This document shows positions 1 through 6,964 of a stretch of 6,964 nt of DNA, in pieces. The stretch spans positions 1-6,964 of the forward strand of contig CAMAUB010000071.1 in the NCBI GenBank assembly GCA_945861315.1, read 5' to 3'. Made by a program: the position numbers and the translations under genes. The notes under the pieces are model-generated. The model saw nothing but the letters and a program-made list of their open reading frames with translations, was not told the DNA's origin and searched no databases. Position 1 is the stretch's first letter. Each line of letters opens with the position of its first letter. Source of the stretch: Chlamydia trachomatis. GTDB lineage: Bacteria > Chlamydiota > Chlamydiia > Chlamydiales > JAAKFR01.

Positions 1-458
1 ACCCGAGAGAGGGCTATTTCTGGATCAATATCCAAAAGAATGGTAGAGTCTGGTTGAACTCCATCACAAACAAGATTGCAAAGCTCTTCCACTTCACTCA
101 TTCCTAAATGACGCCCACACGCTTGGTAAGCGACTGTTGAATCATTGAAGCGCTCGCAAAGGACAATTTTTCCTTTATGCAAAGCTGGCATAATGACCTC
201 ATCAATGTGCTGCACGCGTGCTGCAAGAAAAAGAAGCATCTCTGCACGTTTGCTGATTTGGTAGGAATTAACAGAGAGCAGAAGTTTTCTAAGATGCTCC
301 GATAAGGGCGTACCACCTGGTTCTCTTGTTTGAACAACTTGATACCCACGTGTTTCAAACTCTGCAGTAAGACTCTTAGCTAAAGAGCTCTTTCCACATC
401 CATCCCCCCCTTCGATGGTGATGAATAGCCCCTCATACGGTCGGCTACTCTTGGTCAC
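1..458 (-). CDS. tmk: Thymidylate kinase (dTMP kinase), 3' part missing at window edge
   Basis: Thymidylate kinase phosphorylates dTMP to dTDP with ATP in the cytoplasm, an obligatory step to dTTP. The first 152 residues are visible; the LID region and C-terminus lie beyond the left edge. Seen motifs: the P-loop EGGDGCGKSS (residues 16-25), the substrate-binding REPGGTPLSE (45-54), LLFLAARVQH (75-84), CERFNDSTVAYQACGR (101-116), and the strand ILLDIDPEIALSR at the end of the visible part. The P-loop has no Arg, as in E. coli-type (type II) enzymes. The usual Asp-Arg pair before the DST motif is Glu102-Arg103 here. I chose the GTG at 458 because AGGAG (466-470) sits 7 bases upstream. An in-frame ATG at 473 would add MRRSK but has only a weak GAG upstream. 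The gene overlaps the gyrA end by 14 bases (29 with the ATG), which suggests translational coupling to gyrA. The family call is very secure; the exact start is not. Confidence 0.96.
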   Translation of the reverse strand, partial: MTKSSRPYEGLFITIEGGDGCGKSSLAKSLTAEFETRGYQVVQTREPGGTPLSEHLRKLLLSVNSYQISKRAEMLLFLAARVQHIDEVIMPALHKGKIVLCERFNDSTVAYQACGRHLGMSEVEELCNLVCDGVQPDSTILLDIDPEIALSR

Positions 459-3051
459 CTTCGATCTCCTCATCTAACTCAGACTCTAAGTCTTCTTCGA
501 TCTCTTCTTCAATCTCTTCTTCAATCTCTTCTTCAATCTTGTCACTTTCAGGAAGAGGGCTACTTTCTATCTTTTGCACGTTCAGATCTACGTCACTTAC
601 AATCTCAACAGAAGATTCAAGCTTTTCGATTGCTAGAAGTCGATCATTCTCTTTTAGGTTAAGCAGCTTCACTCCTTGAGTTGAGCGTCCCATCACTCTA
701 AGATCTGCCATAGAAATGCGTACTGTTTGCCCTTGTTCAGAAATCATAACAAGCCCATCTCTATCTGAGACTGAGACAGCTCCAATGACATTACCATTGC
801 GCTCGCTTGTAATGATTGAACGAACTCCAACGCTGCCTCGATTTGTTTGGCGGTATTCACCAACGAGCGAACGTTTACCAAAACCATTTTCACAAACAAC
901 TAGAACAGTCGCCTCTTCGCTATTTACAACTTCACAGCCAACAACATAATCTTCCACTGCCTTGAGTTTAACGCCTCTAACACCGCGTGCTGTGCGTCCC
1001 ATTGGACGCACTCGATCATGATCAAAGCGCACTGCCATTCCATGGTGAGTGAAAAGCATAATTTGCTCTTCAGCGCCAACTAAGCGAGCAGCAATCAGTT
1101 CGTCCTTTTCATCGATATCAATGGCACGAATTCCCTTACGACGTGGATTTGAAAAGGAAGTGAGTTCTGTCTTCTTTACTGTTCCAACCTTTGTTGCCAT
1201 AAAGACGTAGCGACCTTCATCAAATGCTTTAGTGCGCAAGATTGTAGCGATGCGCTCGCCTGGTTGAATATCTTCTAGTAAATTGATGAGTGCTTTTCCT
1301 TTTGAGCGACGCTCCCCTTCTGGCAATTGCCACACTTTGAGCCAATAACAACGGCCAAGCGTTGTGAAAATCAAGAGATAGTCGTGCATCGAAGCGACAA
1401 AAATACCTTTAAGGAGATCTGTTTCTTTCTTCTGATCAAAGCCTGTAACACCTTGTCCTCCCCTTTTTTGCTCGCGGAAGAGGTCTAGCGACATGCGTTT
1501 GACATAGTCATCTTCGGAGAATGTAATAATCACAGGTTCATCAGCAATGAGGTCTTCCACATTAAATTCATTCTCAGCTTGGATGATCTGGGTTGCTCTT
1601 GGTGACTTATGTGTCTTTTGAATCACTTCAAGCTCTTCGGCAATGATATCTCTGACCATCTGCTCGCTAGCTAAAATAGCTTTGAAATGAGCGATCCTCT
1701 TCTGTAGTTCATCATACTCAGCTTGAATCTTCTCATGTTCTAAACCTGTAAGCTGATAAAGACGCAAGTCGAGCACAGCATTGGCTTGACGCTCTGTTAG
1801 GCCAAATTTATCCATCAATTCAGAGCGAGCATCATCGCGATTATTGCAGGCGCGGATGATTCTTACAACCTCATCGAGATTATCAATCGCTTTAAGATAA
1901 CCCTCTAAGAGATGAGCGCGCGCCTCAGCTTTATTAAGCTCATAGCGAGTGCGTCTTCTGATCACATCAATGCGATGGGCTATCCAAGCTGAAATCATCT
2001 GCTTGACGTTCATCGTACGAGGCAAGTTTTTATCAAGAGCGAGCATATTGCAGCCAAAGGTCACCTGCATATCTGTGAACTTATAGAGCTGATTGATAAT
2101 CACATCGGGCATCTCTCCCCGTTTGAGCTCTAGAACGATACGCATTCCATCTTTGTCTGATTCGTCACGAACGTCTGATAAACCAGTGATATTTTTACCA
2201 TTGACTAGGTTAGCAATATGTTCAACAAGGCGTGCTTTATTGACATTGTATGGAAGTTCATCGATAACAACGCGTTCTCGAGAAGATTGTCCGGGAACCT
2301 CTTCAGTATGCATTTTTCCGCGTAGGTAGATCTTTCCTCGACCTGTATGAAACGCTTCTTTGATCCCTTTATAGCCACAAATAATCCCCCCTGTTGGGAA
2401 ATCAGGGCCTGGCATCACTTGCATAATTTCATCAATAGTTGTCTCTTTATTACCTAAGACAAGTAGTGTTGCTGCAATCAGTTCATTGAGATTATGCGGG
2501 GGAATGTTTGTGGCCATTCCAACTGCAATTCCAGAAGAGCCATTACAAAGTAGATTTGGAAATTTAGCAGGAAAAACCGTCGGCTCAAGCTTGGTCTCAT
2601 CATAGTTAGCGACCATGTCAACAGTTTCTTTATCAAGATCTTCCATCAACTGCAGCGCGCTTGTCTTAAGACGTGCTTCTGTATAACGCATCGCAGCTGG
2701 AGAGTCTCCATCAACTGAGCCAAAGTTACCTTGACCATCAACAAGTGGATAGCGCATTGCCCAATTTTGTGCCATTCGCACAAGAGTTGGATAGATGACT
2801 GTTTCACCATGAGGATGGTAATCTCCTGAGGTATCACCGCAAATCTTTGCACATTTTCTGTGCTTAGCTCCTGGTGTTAGATTAAGTTGGCGCATCGCAT
2901 ATAAAATACGACGTTGAGAAGGTTTAAGACCATCGCGCACATCGGGCAAGGCTCTCGAAATGATGACTGACATTGAATAGCGTAGATAGCTCTCTTTCAT
3001 CTCGTCTTCGAGATTTCGATCTAAAATAATTTCATTTTCTCTAAATGACAT
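445..3051 (-). CDS. gyrA: DNA gyrase subunit A
   Basis: GyrA is the DNA-breaking and rejoining subunit of the A2B2 gyrase that introduces negative supercoils using ATP. The 868 residues are complete and close to E. coli GyrA (875). In order: the winged-helix cleavage domain with RALPDVRDGLKPSQRRIL (33-50), the quinolone region around residues 68-108, the catalytic tyrosine Tyr123 preceded by Arg122 in AAMRYTEARLK, the DNA-bending Ile175 in NGSSGIAVGMATN, the tower and long coiled coil (about 365-490), and the C-terminal beta-pinwheel (about 505-815). The GyrA box QKRGGQG (528-534), needed for DNA wrapping, separates it from ParC. The tail from 837 on is very acidic: 21 Asp/Glu in 32 residues, with Ile/Leu every fourth position. 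At the quinolone-contact sites, E. coli Ser83 is Thr84 and Asp87 is Pro88. The ATG is 2 bases after the gyrB stop with only a weak SD, so it is probably translated by coupling. No intein or frameshift is seen. Confidence 0.99.
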   Translation of the reverse strand: MSFRENEIILDRNLEDEMKESYLRYSMSVIISRALPDVRDGLKPSQRRILYAMRQLNLTPGAKHRKCAKICGDTSGDYHPHGETVIYPTLVRMAQNWAMRYPLVDGQGNFGSVDGDSPAAMRYTEARLKTSALQLMEDLDKETVDMVANYDETKLEPTVFPAKFPNLLCNGSSGIAVGMATNIPPHNLNELIAATLLVLGNKETTIDEIMQVMPGPDFPTGGIICGYKGIKEAFHTGRGKIYLRGKMHTEEVPGQSSRERVVIDELPYNVNKARLVEHIANLVNGKNITGLSDVRDESDKDGMRIVLELKRGEMPDVIINQLYKFTDMQVTFGCNMLALDKNLPRTMNVKQMISAWIAHRIDVIRRRTRYELNKAEARAHLLEGYLKAIDNLDEVVRIIRACNNRDDARSELMDKFGLTERQANAVLDLRLYQLTGLEHEKIQAEYDELQKRIAHFKAILASEQMVRDIIAEELEVIQKTHKSPRATQIIQAENEFNVEDLIADEPVIITFSEDDYVKRMSLDLFREQKRGGQGVTGFDQKKETDLLKGIFVASMHDYLLIFTTLGRCYWLKVWQLPEGERRSKGKALINLLEDIQPGERIATILRTKAFDEGRYVFMATKVGTVKKTELTSFSNPRRKGIRAIDIDEKDELIAARLVGAEEQIMLFTHHGMAVRFDHDRVRPMGRTARGVRGVKLKAVEDYVVGCEVVNSEEATVLVVCENGFGKRSLVGEYRQTNRGSVGVRSIITSERNGNVIGAVSVSDRDGLVMISEQGQTVRISMADLRVMGRSTQGVKLLNLKENDRLLAIEKLESSVEIVSDVDLNVQKIESSPLPESDKIEEEIEEEIEEEIEEDLESELDEEIEGDQE
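466..470 (-). promoter_or_regulatory. Ribosome binding site for tmk inside gyrA
   Basis: The minus strand reads AGGAG here, followed by 7 bases and then GTG at 458. It lies within the last codons of gyrA (in Glu-Glu of the acidic tail). It decides the choice of GTG over the in-frame ATG at 473, since that ATG would place this site inside the coding region. Confidence 0.55.
501..536. repeat. 12-bp tandem repeat coding the GyrA acidic tail
   Basis: Three perfect, adjacent copies of TCTCTTCTTCAA (plus strand) occur at 501-512, 513-524 and 525-536. A diverged copy (489-500) lies on the left, and the match fades after 537. On the coding strand each unit reads ATT GAA GAA GAG, giving Ile-Glu-Glu-Glu, so loss or gain of a unit keeps the frame. 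It lies in the last tenth of gyrA, close to the tmk start. Confidence 0.9.
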
Positions 3052-3053
3052 GA

Positions 3054-5863
<2,810 letters not shown>

Positions 5864-5898
5864 GAATCCGAAAATATACAGGACTTCATAGGAAACAG

Positions 5899-5935
5899 CA
5901 AGCGATATTATACTGTCACGTCGCGCAACAGAATT
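5899..5935 (-). promoter_or_regulatory. Putative promoter for dciA-gyrB-gyrA-tmk
   Basis: The minus strand carries a perfect TATAAT at 5907-5912, which would start transcription near 5900 and leave about 36 bases before the dciA ATG. The hexamer 17 bases further upstream (AATTCT, 5930-5935) does not resemble TTGACA, so the -35 element is weak or absent. The -35 region touches the stop codon of the upstream small gene. It is the only good -10 in the gap before the cluster. I saw no clear intrinsic terminator in the gap (5864-5934), so read-through from upstream is also possible. Confidence 0.45.
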
Positions 5936-6189
5936 TACTTTGAAGAAGGCTCCCTGCAAAGAATACATGCAGCAACAGCTAAAGGGACTAGCGATAAAAC
6001 AGCCAAACCAGCAGCGCTATAATTGGCAATGTGAGCAGCAATTCCAGGAGTAAATAATCCAACAACTAAACAAGATGCAATGACAATCAGCGCAAGACCT
6101 GTTATAAGAGCTCCAAGCCCTTCAACTTTACGACAATCCATTTGTTTTGGTTCAAAGCCAGCAGAAACGTTGCAGCATAAGTGAGCCAT
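5935..6189 (-). CDS. Small two-helix membrane protein, Inc-like layout
   Basis: I do not recognise a named family. The 84-residue product has a polar, Cys-containing N-terminus of about 23 residues, then two hydrophobic stretches (about 25-47 and 57-78) separated by a short turn around TPGIAAHIAN, and a short polar end (REPSSK). Six Cys are present (5, 6, 19, 40, 75, 78). The hydrophobic pair resembles the bilobed hairpin of chlamydial inclusion membrane (Inc) proteins, which are type III secreted, but it could equally be an ordinary small inner-membrane protein. No signal peptide with a cleavage site is evident. The start is well supported by a perfect AGGAGG 6 bases upstream of the ATG, better than any other RBS in the window, which suggests good expression. 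It sits 41 bases after the upstream unknown gene and 71 bases before dciA on the same strand. Confidence 0.8.
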   Translation of the reverse strand: MAHLCCNVSAGFEPKQMDCRKVEGLGALITGLALIVIASCLVVGLFTPGIAAHIANYSAAGLAVLSLVPLAVAACILCREPSSK

Positions 6190-6195
6190 TTATAA

Positions 6196-6201
6196 CCTCC
6201 T
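6196..6201 (-). promoter_or_regulatory. Perfect Shine-Dalgarno for the 84-residue membrane protein
   Basis: The minus strand reads AGGAGG, complementary to the 3' end of 16S rRNA, with 6 bases (TTATAA) before the ATG at 6189. The other genes here have much weaker sites. Confidence 0.8.
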
Positions 6202-6205
6202 AAAA

Positions 6206-6241
6206 GAGAAAGATTTTACATTAAACTTACTTATATTGAAA
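6206..6241 (-). promoter_or_regulatory. Possible weak promoter before the small membrane protein
   Basis: The minus strand has TAAAAT at 6213-6218 (5 of 6 to TATAAT), with TTTCAA (3 of 6 to TTGACA) 17 bases upstream at 6236-6241, overlapping the end of the preceding gene. The leader would be very short (about 17 bases) but would include the AGGAGG. The region is AT-rich, so this may be chance. Confidence 0.22.
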
Positions 6242-6941
6242 CAGGAGATTTTTTTTGATTTGCGTACGTTAACATCGTCTCTTCAACTGTCATCCATAGT
6301 TTCTTTACTGCCACAGATTCAAAATTACGACAAATAACTCCAAAACAAGGAAATTCGGTACTCTTTAAAAGACAACTTACCATATCAATCCCCTCTAAAG
6401 ACTCAAGAGCCTTGGTCAAAGCGGGTGCAAAAGAGGAATCGACAGCTGCAACTAATAAATAAAAATTAGAATACTCCTCTTCCATTCGAATTTGATACGC
6501 TTGCTCAGAGCTTACCCCTTCAATTTCAGCGTCAAGTACCATTGTAAAGAGTTTTTTTAGACATTCAACTTGCATAATGCTGCGCATCACAGCAGGGTTG
6601 AGTGAGTAGAAGAAATTCTCAAGCAAGAAATTATTCTCTTCCGCAAGATCTCCAAGCTGTAGTCTTAATGTATGGAAAAGCTCAGTTTCCTTAGAAATCG
6701 TCCCTCCATTGTAGTCACGGAAATCACCTAAAACCCGCCTTAGCTCTTCAACAACTTCGCGCCGAGCCTTATATAAGTCAACTGAGTGATCTTGCCTTAA
6801 AAAAGGGGCTTTGAGAATACGGAGATAAAAAACAGTAGCCTCCTTCTTATATTTCTTTCGAATCGAACCCACAATCTTAAGTCTATTAGGGATATACTCT
6901 AAAAAAGTTGGTTTCAATTCAAAAAAGTGGTTTAAAGGCAT
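6231..6941 (-). CDS. Hypothetical protein, possibly 5'-truncated by the window
   Basis: I do not recognise this family. From the first ATG the product has 236 residues. It is soluble, with no signal peptide or membrane span, and looks mostly helical. It has a basic patch near the start (RKKYKK, 28-33), then KARREVVEELRRVLGDFRDYNGG (58-80, charged helix ending in a distinctive RDYNGG), a middle part with FFYSLNPAVMRSIMQ (110-124), acidic segments, and a C-terminal half with Cys190, Cys199 and Cys204. The start is uncertain. Upstream of the ATG the frame stays open for all seven codons to the window edge (R I K T E R S), and AGGAG lies only one base from the ATG, too close for an ideal RBS. It may therefore be the C-terminal part of a longer protein. 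It ends 41 bases before the small membrane protein gene on the same strand and may be co-transcribed with it. Clean reading frame and codon use support a real gene. Confidence 0.72.
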   Translation of the reverse strand: MPLNHFFELKPTFLEYIPNRLKIVGSIRKKYKKEATVFYLRILKAPFLRQDHSVDLYKARREVVEELRRVLGDFRDYNGGTISKETELFHTLRLQLGDLAEENNFLLENFFYSLNPAVMRSIMQVECLKKLFTMVLDAEIEGVSSEQAYQIRMEEEYSNFYLLVAAVDSSFAPALTKALESLEGIDMVSCLLKSTEFPCFGVICRNFESVAVKKLWMTVEETMLTYANQKKSPVSI

Positions 6942-6964
6942 ACTCCTCTCTGTTTTAATCCTAA

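Noticed and set aside
104..358. Minus-strand open frame within tmk
   Set aside because: The tmk frame is clearly the coding one, with P-loop and dTMP-binding motifs; this frame is a shifted shadow.
716..949. Plus-strand open frame opposite gyrA
   Set aside because: It is antisense to the well-conserved pinwheel region of gyrA, has no RBS and no recognisable protein features.
2093..2329. Plus-strand open frame opposite gyrA
   Set aside because: It is a mirror of gyrA codon bias, with a Ser/Arg-rich low-quality translation and no family match.
5864..5934. Intrinsic terminator between the small membrane protein and dciA
   Set aside because: Only 4-bp inverted repeats (for example ACAG...CTGT) are present, with no T-run behind a stable stem.
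5864..5968. N-terminal extension of the DUF721 protein starting at an ATG at 5968
   Set aside because: It would overlap the 3' end of the small membrane protein gene and the putative promoter, its 35 residues do not resemble the family, and the ATG at 5863 fits the usual length.

Overview
All genes in this window lie on the minus strand. It is dense with coding sequence and has no non-coding stretch longer than about 75 bases. Reading in the direction of transcription (from high to low coordinates), there are two genes I cannot name and then a compact replication and topology cluster: a DUF721/DciA-type protein, gyrB, gyrA and a thymidylate kinase (tmk) cut off by the left edge. The best lineage guess is a member of the Chlamydiae, probably one of the amoeba-associated or environmental families rather than a classical Chlamydia. 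I base this on the gene order DUF721-gyrB-gyrA-tmk, which matches Chlamydia trachomatis CT191-CT190-CT189-CT188 from memory, on the chlamydia-like GyrA quinolone region (GDYHPHGE..IYPT), and on a GC content of roughly the low 40s percent judged by eye. I have no 16S or database support for it.

Region by region. The right edge (6231-6941) holds a soluble 236-residue protein of unknown function. Its frame has no stop between its first ATG and the end of the window, so it may be the C-terminal part of a longer protein. Next (5935-6189) is a small protein of 84 residues with two hydrophobic segments and a perfect AGGAGG ribosome binding site; its layout recalls chlamydial Inc proteins, but this is only a structural resemblance. 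A short intergenic gap (5864-5934) carries a consensus TATAAT that may drive the cluster that follows. That cluster is very tight: dciA and gyrB share one base (TGATG), gyrB and gyrA are 2 bases apart, and tmk starts inside the end of gyrA.

Functionally, the cluster joins a likely helicase loader or partner (DciA family), both subunits of DNA gyrase, which introduce negative supercoils ahead of the replication fork, and thymidylate kinase, which makes dTDP for dTTP synthesis. All of these act in chromosome replication, and the junctions suggest one polycistronic message with translational coupling.

The points most worth a second look are: the GyrA C-terminal acidic tail, with a hydrophobic residue exactly every fourth position over seven units and a partly perfect 12-bp DNA repeat; residues in both gyrase subunits that differ from E. 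coli at drug-contact positions (Thr84 and Pro88 in GyrA, Lys152 in GyrB); the small Inc-like membrane protein; and the nested start of tmk. I saw no mobile element, CRISPR array, RNA gene or clearly new defence or biosynthetic system.
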